From Pseudomonas massiliensis (GTDB lineage: Bacteria; Pseudomonadota; Gammaproteobacteria; Pseudomonadales; Pseudomonadaceae): 64,000 bases of DNA. This document shows, one piece after another, positions 52,943 through 62,428 of this stretch; positions within the stretch are counted from its first letter, which is position 1, and every line of letters begins with the position of its first letter. A model generated the notes under the pieces. That model was not told the origin of the DNA. It did not search any database and saw nothing but the letters and a program-made list of their open reading frames with translations. A program made the translations under genes and the position numbers. The DNA is taken from positions 310,001-374,000 of the forward strand of contig NZ_CCYK01000004.1 in the NCBI RefSeq assembly GCF_000826105.1. Direction: 5' to 3'.

Positions 52943-54158
52943 GACGTGGACGTCCTTTGATCACGACTTCGTTAAAGGTGTTCTGGTAAGCATCGAGCAT
53001 GCGTTCCATGTCCAGGAGGTGCTCCACGCTGCAATGGGCCTGGTCGGTAAGCCGCTGGCGCAGGCTGTGGTCCCGGGCGATCCGGCCCATGGCCGCGGCC
53101 AGGGAGGCAGGCTGTTCGGGAAAGCAGAACAGGCCGTTGACGCCGTCCTGAACGATTTCCGTCAGGCCGCCGCGGCAACTGGCGATGACCGGAACCGAAT
53201 GGGCGCAGGCTTCAACCGCCACCAGGCCGAAGGGCTCGTTCCAGAGAGAGGGCACCACCGCCACGTCGATGGCGCGATAGAAGTGTTCCGGTGATTGGTA
53301 GCCGACCAGGCGTATGCGCGGGTTGTCGCCCACTTGTGCCCTGAGCTCGGCCTCATAGGCGGCCTGGCCGCGTCCGGCGATATCCAGGGTCGCGGCCACC
53401 TCCAGAGCCTTGAACTGATCGATCAGCCAGCTCAGCCCTTTCTGTTCCGACAGAGTACCCATGTAGCCAAAGCGCACCGGCGCAGGCGCCGCCTCGGCCA
53501 TGGGCTGGTAAGCAGCGACGCCGGTGTCCGCCCGAGGGCTGGCGCTGTAGACCACGCTGGCCTGCGCCTGGCCGAAGAAGCCGGCGGCGCGAACCCGCTG
53601 TAGCAAGAATTCGCTGACCCCAATCACCGCCGCCACCTGGCCCGAGCGTTCGGCGTGGCCTTGGCGCAGGCTTTTGCACAGTGTGCAGGGCGTCTTGCAG
53701 GGCGCGCCCTTCTTGAACATGTTGCTACCAGGGCAAAGCAGATAGAGGTCGTGCAACACCTGCACGATCGGAACCCCTGCCGCGGACACTTCATCCCATG
53801 CCGCCACAGACCAGCCGGCCAGGTTGTGGCATACCACCAGGTCCACTTTTTCCCGCTGGATCACTTCGCGCACGTACTGGCGCATCGCGCCGTTGTAGCG
53901 GTCGCGCAAGTGCCAGCCCAGGCGCGCCAGGGGGCCAGGGCGCTGGGGACTGTAGTGCCAATAGGTGTTGAGCAAGCCGGCGCGGTACACCTTCACCCCG
54001 CGCACCTCGCTTACATGCAGGCCGGGCTGCGGCCCGGTGGCCAGCACGCACACGTCATCGCCGCGCCGTTGCAGCCCCTCGGCAGTGCGTTGCAGTACGA
54101 TCTCGGCGCCGCCGCCCACGTGAGGCGCATACAGGCTATTGATGAACAGTAACTTCAT
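52911..54158 (-). CDS. Glycosyltransferase family 4
   Basis: A 415-residue GT-B protein opening LLFINSLYAPHVGGGAEIVL. A cysteine-rich insert (CPGSNMFKKGAPCKTPCTLC) in the acceptor half recurs in some GT4 enzymes. The donor-site motif is VVPSLWNEPFGLVAVEACAH. It is the third GT4 of the cluster. Confidence 0.87.
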   Translation of the reverse strand: MKLLFINSLYAPHVGGGAEIVLQRTAEGLQRRGDDVCVLATGPQPGLHVSEVRGVKVYRAGLLNTYWHYSPQRPGPLARLGWHLRDRYNGAMRQYVREVIQREKVDLVVCHNLAGWSVAAWDEVSAAGVPIVQVLHDLYLLCPGSNMFKKGAPCKTPCTLCKSLRQGHAERSGQVAAVIGVSEFLLQRVRAAGFFGQAQASVVYSASPRADTGVAAYQPMAEAAPAPVRFGYMGTLSEQKGLSWLIDQFKALEVAATLDIAGRGQAAYEAELRAQVGDNPRIRLVGYQSPEHFYRAIDVAVVPSLWNEPFGLVAVEACAHSVPVIASCRGGLTEIVQDGVNGLFCFPEQPASLAAAMGRIARDHSLRQRLTDQAHCSVEHLLDMERMLDAYQNTFNEVVIKGRPRHGSNLAVHSD

Positions 54159-55186
54159 AGGGGGTAGGACTCGTGTGCGCCAAGGCGTCCGGACTCACCG
54201 TCACGGATGGCCTGTTCGATCAGGTTGAGCCGTTCCAGCGAGCCCTTGCGCCGGGCGACCTGGCGCAACAGGAACAGGAACAGCGAGCGATTCAGGGCGT
54301 ACAGCCAGCCCGAGGCGGCCCAGACGTGCTTGTCGAACCAGGCCTGGTTGCGCGCGGCGTAATAGGCGCGAAACTCCGAATTGCCGAGCAGGAAGGTTTC
54401 GTAGATGTTCGCGGTGCGTGCCTTGATGTTCCACGAGTGCTCCAGGTCATCCAGCACGGCCTCGGTGGCGAGAAAGATATCGCCGCCGGACGCCGTGATG
54501 CGCCAGGTGTACTCGGTGTCGTCGGCGTACAGCAGCAAGTCTTCCAGGGGCAACCCGATGCGCTCGTAAAGCGAGCGGTGCGCCAGCAGCCCGCCGTAGG
54601 TGGTGAAAGGCAATCTCACCAGGCCAGTCGGGAGACGCTTGCCCTTGGGCCGCCCCCAGGGTGTGCGCCGCCAGACCTTGTATGGAAGCTGGGCCACGTG
54701 GAAGCCGAAGCAACTGGAGCGCCATTGCACCGCGAACGGCCGCGGCACGCCGGCGGCAATATCGGCCTGATGGGTAGGGCGAAAGCCGATCACCGCGGCC
54801 TTGTCCCAGCCGCGTCCCTGGGCGCACTCGAACAGGCGCTGGTGCAGCGCATCGATGGCCCCGGGCCTGGGCGCGTTATCGTCGTCCATCAGCCAGATGT
54901 ACTCCGCGCCCCGTCTCAGGGCCGCCTCGATACCCACCCGATAACCCACGGCCGAGCCGGTATTGGTGGGCAGGTCAATGATCTCCACCTGGTCGGGCCA
55001 GGCTGCGCACAAAGCACGCAGGTTTTCGCTGGAGGCATTGTTGACCACGATCACCCGCTGGATACGCCAGTTGCTCAACGAGCGAGCCACCAACGTTTGC
55101 AGGTAGCTCAGGCGCTGGCCATAGGTGAGGGTCACCAGGGTGGTGGTGCCGCCAGAGCGGCGCTGCTGCCGGGCTTCAATACGCAT
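54155..55186 (-). CDS. Glycosyltransferase family 2 (galactofuranosyl/rhamnosyl-type)
   Basis: A 343-residue GT-A protein. VVNNASSENLRALC and YIWLMDDDNAPRPGAIDAL (DDD metal motif) mark the nucleotide-sugar site, and LYADDTEYTWRITASGGDIF follows. The layout is like GlfT/rhamnosyltransferase-type GT2 enzymes, but specificity is not certain. It overlaps rfaH by 11 bases at its start and the next GT4 by 4. Confidence 0.85.
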   Translation of the reverse strand: MRIEARQQRRSGGTTTLVTLTYGQRLSYLQTLVARSLSNWRIQRVIVVNNASSENLRALCAAWPDQVEIIDLPTNTGSAVGYRVGIEAALRRGAEYIWLMDDDNAPRPGAIDALHQRLFECAQGRGWDKAAVIGFRPTHQADIAAGVPRPFAVQWRSSCFGFHVAQLPYKVWRRTPWGRPKGKRLPTGLVRLPFTTYGGLLAHRSLYERIGLPLEDLLLYADDTEYTWRITASGGDIFLATEAVLDDLEHSWNIKARTANIYETFLLGNSEFRAYYAARNQAWFDKHVWAASGWLYALNRSLFLFLLRQVARRKGSLERLNLIEQAIRDGESGRLGAHESYPL

Positions 55187-55685
55187 GGCTGGCGACCCGC
55201 TGCAGGCTGTGCCGGGGCAGTACGACGCGCTGCTGGCGTTGCAGCAGGGTCAGCAGGATCACCGCGCGTTCATCGCCGTCGTTGCACAGGAAAATGGCCT
55301 CCAGCTCGCTGCCGCCAGCGATCACCCGCACCTTCTCGCCCTGCTCGAACGGCTGTGGCGCGGCATCGAGGGCCGCCCGCTGGCGGATGCCGGCGATCAG
55401 ATGCTCGCTGACCGGGCACGGCTGTGGACCGAACGCCACGATCCGGCACACGCCACGGGTCGAACGGATCGGGTACCAGTTGGCGTCGCGCTCCATGCGG
55501 ATGAACAGATAGCCCGGGAACAACGGTTGCTCAAGCAGGCGGTTTGCCCGTTGCGCGAGCGGTTGCAGCGGCCGATAGCAGGTGAAGCCCTGGCGAACCA
55601 GATGTTCCTCGGCCCGCGCTTCCTGGCGGGGCTTGGTCTGGATCAGGTACCAGTTGGCATTGGTGCGGGTGACAGTGGCGTCCAT
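55176..55685 (-). CDS. rfaH: RfaH-like transcription antiterminator (NusG paralogue)
   Basis: 169 residues. The N-terminal NGN domain holds NANWYLIQTKPRQEARAEEH and FPGYLFIRME. The C-terminal KOW-like part is FEQGEKVRVIAG, near 105-120. RfaH is the NusG paralogue recruited to transcribing RNA polymerase at ops sites, suppressing pausing and Rho termination over long surface-polysaccharide operons. It sits in the middle of the operon it probably serves, and an ops site is found in the operon leader at 63258-63266. Confidence 0.88.
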   Translation of the reverse strand: MDATVTRTNANWYLIQTKPRQEARAEEHLVRQGFTCYRPLQPLAQRANRLLEQPLFPGYLFIRMERDANWYPIRSTRGVCRIVAFGPQPCPVSEHLIAGIRQRAALDAAPQPFEQGEKVRVIAGGSELEAIFLCNDGDERAVILLTLLQRQQRVVLPRHSLQRVASHAY

Positions 55686-55694
55686 GGCAATGTC

Positions 55695-56480
55695 CTAGGC
55701 GAAGGGGTAGGCGGTGCGCGAGGCTACCGGTGAGGGTGCGGTTGCCGGCGTTGGGGCCGGGCGAGGCGCGGGCAGCAGCAGGTCGTACTCGTTCAGCCAC
55801 TGGCGAACCTGGGCTACCGGGTTGAACATCAACACATCGATGATCGACAGACAGGGCACGAACGGCTGGCCGAACTGGGCGTAGGCGATGTCATGCATGC
55901 GGTGAAAGCGCAGGCTCAGGCCGGCCTGGCGGAAGCGATGTTCTTCATACAGGGCGCGCCCGCCGATAGCGTTGACGTAACGGTTTCCCCCCAGCCGGTG
56001 CATGGTCTTGACGACCCGGTCCTGCTTATCGGCGATATCGCGGATGCCCAGGCTGGACGCCAGCAGGATGGGTGTATCGATGCCAAGGTAGGCGCATACC
56101 TGGCGCAGGCTGTGTTCCAGGTAGCGGGCCAGGTTGCGCTCCGGGTAGCGCAGGCAGCTTTCCAGCAGCGGTAGCACCTGGGCCCGCTGAGGCGCGCGGG
56201 CATAGTGCAGGCTCAGGGTCTTGAGCAGGCTGTCCAGCGCGCCGCCAGCGGTGTCGGCCAGGCAGCGCTCATTGATGGCCAGGCCGTGGATGTCTCGCGC
56301 CAGTGGCAGGCTGAACAACCAGGGCTTGCCGCCGCACAGCACGCGGTTGCGATTGATCCAGCCGTCCTTGACGTACTGCAGGTCGTCGCCGAGCACGAAC
56401 ACGTCCGCGCCGGCGATCAGCTGGAAGTAGCCCAGGTAGGGGAACCAGTAGGGCTGCATCATGGCAATGGTGGTATTCAT
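55695..56480 (-). CDS. WbqC-like family protein
   Basis: 261 residues from MNTTIAMMQPYWFPYLGYFQ; an upstream frame to 56531 lacks homology. GADVFVLGDDLQYVKDGWIN and RNRVLCGGKPWLFSLPL are WbqC signatures. Family members occur in O-antigen and exopolysaccharide clusters, and their role is not established. A late segment, FVPCLSIIDVLMFN, is also conserved. Confidence 0.85.
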   Translation of the reverse strand: MNTTIAMMQPYWFPYLGYFQLIAGADVFVLGDDLQYVKDGWINRNRVLCGGKPWLFSLPLARDIHGLAINERCLADTAGGALDSLLKTLSLHYARAPQRAQVLPLLESCLRYPERNLARYLEHSLRQVCAYLGIDTPILLASSLGIRDIADKQDRVVKTMHRLGGNRYVNAIGGRALYEEHRFRQAGLSLRFHRMHDIAYAQFGQPFVPCLSIIDVLMFNPVAQVRQWLNEYDLLLPAPRPAPTPATAPSPVASRTAYPFA

Positions 56481-56499
56481 GCTGTCGGTCCTTCGCGCC

Positions 56500-58710
56500 T
56501 CAGGCGCGGCTGTCGCCGTAGTCGTATCCATAGGAGGCGCAGTCGTACTCGGCGGTGGACGCCTTGCGGATCACGCCGTTGAAGATCGCGCCCTTGAGTG
56601 ACACGCCGTTCTGGGCCAGCCGCCGGCGCGCGACATCCACCTCCTTCACCGTGCTCTGGCCGAAGCGGCTGACCATCATGCAGGTGCCGGCCTGGCGACC
56701 TACGAGGGTGGCATCGGTTACCGCCATCACTGGCGGGGTATCGATGATCACCAGGTCGTAATGGGGTGCCAGGGCGTTCAGCAGGTCGCTGAAGTTCTGG
56801 TGCATCAGCAATTCGGACGGGTTAGGGGCCGCGTAACCGCAGGAGATGATCTGCAGGTTGTCCACAGGCGTGTCGTGCACTACTTGGGTGAATGGCAACT
56901 TGCCGGCCAAGGCGTCGGCCAGGCCGTGGCGCGGTTGCACGCCGAACTGCTGGTGCAGGTAGCCCTTGCGCATGTCGGCGTCGATCAGCAGCACGCGCTT
57001 GCCGGTCTGCGCGCTGACCACGGCCAGGTTGGCGCAGACGAACGACTTGCCCACCCCTGGGGTGGGGCTGGTGATCATCAGGACCTGGTTGGGCGCCTCG
57101 GCCATGGCGAAGTGCAGGCTGGTACGCAGACTGCGCAGCGCTTCCATGGTCGCTTCCCGTGGCGCCACTACCGCGAGCAGGCGTGACGGTGCCTGGCCCT
57201 TGCGGGTCTGCCCGCGGTTCAGGCGTTCCTGCTGGCGCGACAAGGGCAGCGAGGCATACACCGGCAAGCCGAGCTGCTCAACGCTCTCGGGGTTTTCCAC
57301 ACCCCGGTAGAACGCCTGGCGCAGGAAGATCAGCCCTACTGCCAGCAGCGCGCCGAGCACGGCGGCGAAGGCGACGATCAGCTTGCGCATGGGCTTGACC
57401 GGTTCTTCCACGTTGGCATCGGCCGCGTCGATGATGCGCACATTACCGATATTGCCGGCGCGGATGATGTCTTGCTCCTGCACGCGGTTAAGCAGGTTGG
57501 TGTAGGTCTGGGTGGTGACCTGCATGTCACGGGTCAGGCGCAGCAACTCCTGCTGGGTTTCAGGCAACTGGCCGACCTCGCCCTGCAGCTTGGCCTTCTG
57601 CGCTTCGAGCTGGCCGATCTGCTGGCTCAGCGCCACGGATTGCGGGTGCTGGCGGGTGTAGAGGCGGTCCAGGTCGGTGCGCTTGAGGCGCAGCTCCGAC
57701 AGTTGATTGTCGTAGGCCACTACCTGGTCGAGCAGGGCGCGGGTCTGCTGGCCGATGTCCACGGCATGGGTGCGCAGCTGGAACTCATGCAGGGCCTGTT
57801 CGGACTTTTCCAGTTCGGCGCGCACCACTGGCAGTTGCGAGCGTAGGAAATCCAGGCGCTGGGCAGCTTCGGCTGAGCTGCGTTCCACGTTCTGGCGTAC
57901 ATAGCGGTCGCTCACTTCCTTGACCAGCATTACCGCGCGGGCCGGGTCCGCATCCTGGATGGAGAGGTAGACGATGCCAGAATCCTTGCCGGCTTCGCTG
58001 ACCTTCAGGCGCTCCTGGTACTCCAGGGCGGTGGCCAGTTCCCGGTTGCGCACCAGACGGAACTCGGTGCCAGGCCGGGCCTGCAGCTCACTGACAGAAA
58101 GGCTCACGCCACCGCCCTGGCTGTCGCTGCCCACCTGGCCGCTCAACAAGGGCTGGCCGTCCGGGTCTTTCACGGTGTACTGGCCATTGGCGCCAACGGC
58201 AAGCGTCAAAGGCAGGCCAAGCAGCGCCTTGGGTACATCCAGCGCGTCCACGGTGATGCGCTCGCCGCCCCAGGCGAAGCGATCCAGCCCCAGTGGAGCG
58301 GCGGCCGGTTGGCCGTTGGCCGGCTTGAACTGGCGGGCATACCATTTGCCAAGGACCGGCAAGTAGCGTGGGGTCGCGACTATGTCCAGCTTGAGGTCAG
58401 TGATGACCCGGCCAAGCACCGCGCGAGACTTGATCAGCTCGATCTCCGTAGCGGCCTCGGAGACTGAGGTCGGCTTGCTGTTGAACACCGGGGTGGCATC
58501 CAGGCCGATTTTCTTGGGCTCGATCTGAATCATCGCATTGGCCTGGTAGACAGGCGTGGCGACCACCGCATAGGCAATGCCGAGCAGTGTGCACAGGCCC
58601 ACCACCCAGGCGATCAGGACCTTGTGGTCGAACAGCATGCGCAGGATGCTTGCCACGTCGATGCGGCTGTCCTGGTGATATTCCAGGCTGGTACGAGGCA
58701 TTGCGGTCAT
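56500..58710 (-). CDS. Wzc-like polysaccharide copolymerase / BY-tyrosine autokinase
   Basis: 736 residues from MTAMPRTSLEYHQDSRIDVA with AGGAG upstream. Two membrane segments flank a periplasmic Wzz domain with long coiled-coil regions (about residues 230-400). The cytoplasmic kinase has Walker A SPTPGVGKSF (near 545), Walker A' VLLIDADMRKG and Walker B YDLVIIDTPP. The C-terminus is Tyr-rich (TAEYDCASYGYDYGD), the autophosphorylation cluster. It controls chain length and links the polymerase to the Wza-like channel. Confidence 0.92.
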   Translation of the reverse strand: MTAMPRTSLEYHQDSRIDVASILRMLFDHKVLIAWVVGLCTLLGIAYAVVATPVYQANAMIQIEPKKIGLDATPVFNSKPTSVSEAATEIELIKSRAVLGRVITDLKLDIVATPRYLPVLGKWYARQFKPANGQPAAAPLGLDRFAWGGERITVDALDVPKALLGLPLTLAVGANGQYTVKDPDGQPLLSGQVGSDSQGGGVSLSVSELQARPGTEFRLVRNRELATALEYQERLKVSEAGKDSGIVYLSIQDADPARAVMLVKEVSDRYVRQNVERSSAEAAQRLDFLRSQLPVVRAELEKSEQALHEFQLRTHAVDIGQQTRALLDQVVAYDNQLSELRLKRTDLDRLYTRQHPQSVALSQQIGQLEAQKAKLQGEVGQLPETQQELLRLTRDMQVTTQTYTNLLNRVQEQDIIRAGNIGNVRIIDAADANVEEPVKPMRKLIVAFAAVLGALLAVGLIFLRQAFYRGVENPESVEQLGLPVYASLPLSRQQERLNRGQTRKGQAPSRLLAVVAPREATMEALRSLRTSLHFAMAEAPNQVLMITSPTPGVGKSFVCANLAVVSAQTGKRVLLIDADMRKGYLHQQFGVQPRHGLADALAGKLPFTQVVHDTPVDNLQIISCGYAAPNPSELLMHQNFSDLLNALAPHYDLVIIDTPPVMAVTDATLVGRQAGTCMMVSRFGQSTVKEVDVARRRLAQNGVSLKGAIFNGVIRKASTAEYDCASYGYDYGDSRA

Positions 58711-58780
58711 GGTCTTGCTCCTGGGCCAGGACTGACGGTGTTCACAAGGGGTTGCTGATGGGGAATGACGGGTTGCATGG

Positions 58781-59710
58781 CTAACCTCTCCCCACGGGCA
58801 AGGCCAGGCGGCGGCACAGGTTGCGGCTAACATTGGCCAGCATCAGCCCCAGGGCGCTGAGCTTTTGCCAAGGCGAAACCGCCGCCAGGGACAACCCGAA
58901 CAGCTGGGTGACAAAGTGCTCGTAGAGGGCCTGCTGGCCGCGGTGGTGGTAGTAGTTGGCCAGGCAGGCGGCGGTTTGCAGCGACATGTGCAGCTTTTTT
59001 TTCTCGCTGCGCATGGAGAAGATTCCGCCGCTGTGCACCCGGTAACCTCCGGGCGCGATGTGTGACAGATACTTGCCCTTGCCGTGGGCGCCGAGCAGTG
59101 ACCACCAGCACACGTCCATCAAGGGCGCTTGTTCCAGCTCCCGGGGTAGCTCGCGCAGGACGTTGCGGAAGCAGGCGGTAAGGGTGGAAATTCGCCTGCC
59201 TTGCATTAGTTCCAGGGCCGTGGCGTCGCGCTGATAGGCGCGGCCCAGTTGCAGGCCCAGTTCGCCGCGTTCGCTTACCATCACGGCATCGTGATAGGTG
59301 ATGACGTAATCGGGATGGTGCTCGAGGAAATCCACCTGCTTTTGCAGCTTGAGCGGGTCAGTCCAGTAGTCGTCGCCATCGCAATATGCCAGGTAGCGCC
59401 CCTTGGCCAGGTTGAACAGCGCAGGGAAGAAAAGCTTGCCCTGCTGGTACTGGTTCTGTTCATGCAGTACCGGGCGGATCAGCTTCGGGTAGCGCTGGGC
59501 ATAGGCCTGGATGATTTCCCGGGTGCCGTCGCTGGAGGCATCGTCGTTGATCAGGATTTCAAAGGGGAAATCCGTGCGCTGGGCCAGGAAGCTGTCCAGC
59601 GTGGCGGCGATGAACGCACGCTGATTGAAGGCCGGGCAAAGGATGCTGAGCAGGGGAACCCTTGCCTCGCCCCAGCGCTGCATGATGTCTTGTTCGGTTC
59701 GAATGTTCAT
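58781..59710 (-). CDS. Glycosyltransferase family 2
   Basis: A 309-residue GT-A protein with SILCPAFNQRAFIAATLDSF, EILINDDASSDGTREIIQ and AYCDGDDYWTDPLKLQKQVD (DXD-type metal motif). It transfers one sugar of the repeat unit; the donor is unknown. It overlaps the flippase gene by 4 bases at its start. Confidence 0.88.
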   Translation of the reverse strand: MNIRTEQDIMQRWGEARVPLLSILCPAFNQRAFIAATLDSFLAQRTDFPFEILINDDASSDGTREIIQAYAQRYPKLIRPVLHEQNQYQQGKLFFPALFNLAKGRYLAYCDGDDYWTDPLKLQKQVDFLEHHPDYVITYHDAVMVSERGELGLQLGRAYQRDATALELMQGRRISTLTACFRNVLRELPRELEQAPLMDVCWWSLLGAHGKGKYLSHIAPGGYRVHSGGIFSMRSEKKKLHMSLQTAACLANYYHHRGQQALYEHFVTQLFGLSLAAVSPWQKLSALGLMLANVSRNLCRRLALPVGRG

Positions 59711-61230
59711 CGTCCTACACTCGGTTTGCTGAACAGAAGAGCCACCCTGGCGGTCAGCAGGCGGTCACTGCCGACCACCAGCGCGAGGGTTCCCAGGCCG
59801 CACAGGGCCAGGCCGGCGAAAGTCAGCAGGCGATCCTCGCCCGCCATCGAGCGCACGATCGGCTCGGTCAGCCCCAGGCCAAGCAGGGTCATCAGGCTGA
59901 TCCGCAGGATGTCGCGCAGCCACGCGCCGTGTATTTCGGGAGCCAGGTGCTGGTGCACCACCCTTGGCCAGATGGCGAAGGACAGCAGGCGCAGCACGAA
60001 CCAGGCCGCCGCCGCGCCCAGCGCGCCACAGCTGTCGATGGCCAGGCACATCACCGGCACGGTGACCGCGGCCGACACCAGGCTGTACCAGACATGCAAG
60101 CGGATCCGCCCGTAGGCGTACTGCAGGTGATACTGGAAACTGCTGGCGGCCATGATGGCGCTGCCCAGCGCGTACCAGAACAGGATCGGCTTGCCCCAGT
60201 CGGCGGCGGCGCGGTCACCGCTCCAGGCGTAGAGCAGGTCCCCGGCGTGCACCGCCATCACGCTGGCCAGGGGAAACAGCAGCGTGCAGGTAAAGCGGCT
60301 GGCCGCCAGGTAGAGCTGGTGCATGTCGCCGTGACGGCCTTCGGCCAGGAGCACGGTCATGCGCGGCAGCAAGGTTTGCACCAGGGGGTTGATCAGCATC
60401 AGGATGCCGGTGGTCATCAGCGCCACCAGGGAGAAGTAACCGTATTCGGTCAGCAGCAGACGCTCGGAGAGCAGCATCTTGTCCAGCTGGGTGAGCACGA
60501 TCCACAGCACCGAGGTGAACGAAAGGCTCAGGGCGAAGGGCACGATGGGCTTGACCAGGGCCCAGTCGAAGCCGCTGAACCAGCGCGGCGCGGGCAGACG
60601 GCCGTAAGCCTTGGTGGCGAAGATCAGGGTTTCGATCAGCGCCACGGCGAGCTGGAACTCGAAGAACACCAGGGCGTCCTGGGACACGAAGGCCACCAGG
60701 AACAACCCGCCGAAATAGCGCAGGGTAGTGATCACTACGTTGGCGCCGTTGAGCCAGCCGTGCAGTTCCAGGCCTTGCAGGCCGCTCTTGTAGAGGGTGG
60801 CGTACAGGCGCAGGGCAACCATCCAGCCCATGAGCACGACACAGTGCACGATGGTGTCGGTCGGCAGTGCCTGGGCGTTGAGCCAGTGGGCGGCGATCCA
60901 TGGGCTGCCCGCCTGGATGCTGGCCACCGTGGCGACGCACAGAGGCAGGAAGATCAGCTCGAAGGAGCGCAGCAAGCCGCCACTGCCGCGACCGGTCGAG
61001 GGGCCGGCATGGTGGTGGTGGGCGATCTGCCGTACCAGGGACGGCGACAGGCCGACGTCCAGCAACTGCAGCCAGGTCTGTAGCACCGTGTAGAAACCGA
61101 TCAGGCCATACACCTCGGCGCCCAGGTGGCTGAGGTAAAAGGGCATGATCAGAATGCCGATCAGCAGCGCATAGGCCTGGCCAACGTAGTTGAGCGTGGT
61201 GTTCTGGAAAATCGATCGTTTGCTGTTCAT
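59707..61230 (-). CDS. Wzx-like oligosaccharide flippase
   Basis: A 507-residue protein with about twelve to fourteen membrane segments, opening NTTLNYVGQAYALLIGILIM. It belongs to the MATE/MOP polysaccharide-transporter family and should flip the lipid-linked repeat unit across the inner membrane before polymerisation by the Wzy-like protein. Confidence 0.88.
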   Translation of the reverse strand: MNSKRSIFQNTTLNYVGQAYALLIGILIMPFYLSHLGAEVYGLIGFYTVLQTWLQLLDVGLSPSLVRQIAHHHHAGPSTGRGSGGLLRSFELIFLPLCVATVASIQAGSPWIAAHWLNAQALPTDTIVHCVVLMGWMVALRLYATLYKSGLQGLELHGWLNGANVVITTLRYFGGLFLVAFVSQDALVFFEFQLAVALIETLIFATKAYGRLPAPRWFSGFDWALVKPIVPFALSLSFTSVLWIVLTQLDKMLLSERLLLTEYGYFSLVALMTTGILMLINPLVQTLLPRMTVLLAEGRHGDMHQLYLAASRFTCTLLFPLASVMAVHAGDLLYAWSGDRAAADWGKPILFWYALGSAIMAASSFQYHLQYAYGRIRLHVWYSLVSAAVTVPVMCLAIDSCGALGAAAAWFVLRLLSFAIWPRVVHQHLAPEIHGAWLRDILRISLMTLLGLGLTEPIVRSMAGEDRLLTFAGLALCGLGTLALVVGSDRLLTARVALLFSKPSVGR

Positions 61231-61251
61231 GACCAGCCCGGCGACTGTCGG

Positions 61252-62367
61252 TTAAAGGGCGCGACGCAGAGGCGCGACGTTGAAGCGTGGCGACTCGCAC
61301 TGGCGTAGCAGGGTTTCGACGATGCGTTGCTGGGCAGGCTTGGCCAGGCCGGGGTAGATGGGCAGGCAGAGTACCCGGGCGGCAAGCTGGCGCGAGACCG
61401 GCTGCGGCAATTGCGGCTGCAGGTAGTCGATGGTGTCCAGGGACGGATAGAAATAGCGCCGGGGATTGATGCCCGCTTCCTGCAGGGCTGCCCGGGCCGC
61501 GAGCATGTCTAGGTGGCTGGCCAGGGCGATCGGGAAATAACTGTGGTTGAGCTCGCTCAGGGCGGTGGGCTGTTGCAGTTGGAGGTAGTCACCCAGGCTG
61601 CGCTGGTAGAAGTCGGCGATCTGCGCTCGCTCCTCGAGGATCAACGCGATGTCGTCGAGCACGCACAGGCCCATGGCGGCCGAGAATTCGTTGAGCTTGG
61701 CATTGGTGCCCAGACCTTCGATGGTTTCGTAGTCGGCGATGCCGAAGTTGATCATCAGCCGCACCCGCTCGGCCAGGTCGTCATCGTTGGTTACGATGGC
61801 GCCGCCTTCGATGGTGTGGAACAGCTTGGTGGCATGGAAGCTCAAGGTACTGACATGGCCCCGGTTGAGCACCGACCGGCCCGCATGAAAGCTGCCGAAC
61901 GCGTGGGCGCCGTCGTAGATCACTGCCAGGGCATGACGCTGGGCGATGCTGTCGATGGCATCGGCCGCGCAGGGGTTGCCGAACACATGGGTGGCCACGA
62001 TGGCGCTGGTATCGCTGGCCAGGCTTGCCTCGATGCGGGACGGGTCCAGGTTCCAGGTGGCCGGGCAGATGTCGGCGAACACGGGGCGGATCCGTTCCCA
62101 GTGCAAGGTGCTGCTGGTGGCGATGAAGCTGAACGGGGTAGTGATGGCGCTGCCGCGCAAGCCCAGGGCGCGGTAGGCTACTTGCAAGGCCATGGTGCCG
62201 TTGTTCACCAGCACGATGTTGCGCACGCCCAGGTATTCTTTCAGGCGCTCTTCCAGCTCACAGCACAGTGGGCCCTGATTGGTGAGCCAGCGTGAGGCAT
62301 AGATGCCGTCGACGTAGGCTTTGAATTTTTCAAGATTGCCCATGTACGACTTGGTGACATTGATCAT
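61252..62367 (-). CDS. DegT/DnrJ/EryC1/StrS-family sugar aminotransferase
   Basis: 371 residues from MINVTKSYMGNLEKFKAYVD, preceded by AAGGAAGAG. The PLP lysine lies in SFHATKLFHTIEGGAIVTND. WLTNQGPLCCELEERLKEYL and VLVNNGTMALQVAYRALGL are family hallmarks. It resembles VioA-type enzymes making a dTDP-4-amino-sugar, so the polymer may contain an amino sugar. No rml or other precursor genes are in view, so the substrate must be made elsewhere. Confidence 0.87.
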   Translation of the reverse strand: MINVTKSYMGNLEKFKAYVDGIYASRWLTNQGPLCCELEERLKEYLGVRNIVLVNNGTMALQVAYRALGLRGSAITTPFSFIATSSTLHWERIRPVFADICPATWNLDPSRIEASLASDTSAIVATHVFGNPCAADAIDSIAQRHALAVIYDGAHAFGSFHAGRSVLNRGHVSTLSFHATKLFHTIEGGAIVTNDDDLAERVRLMINFGIADYETIEGLGTNAKLNEFSAAMGLCVLDDIALILEERAQIADFYQRSLGDYLQLQQPTALSELNHSYFPIALASHLDMLAARAALQEAGINPRRYFYPSLDTIDYLQPQLPQPVSRQLAARVLCLPIYPGLAKPAQQRIVETLLRQCESPRFNVAPLRRAL

Positions 62368-62428
62368 GGCTCTTCCTTGCGCAAAGCTTGCGCGGCTGGC
62401 TGTGGGGCTGCAGTGCGGACCAGGGAGA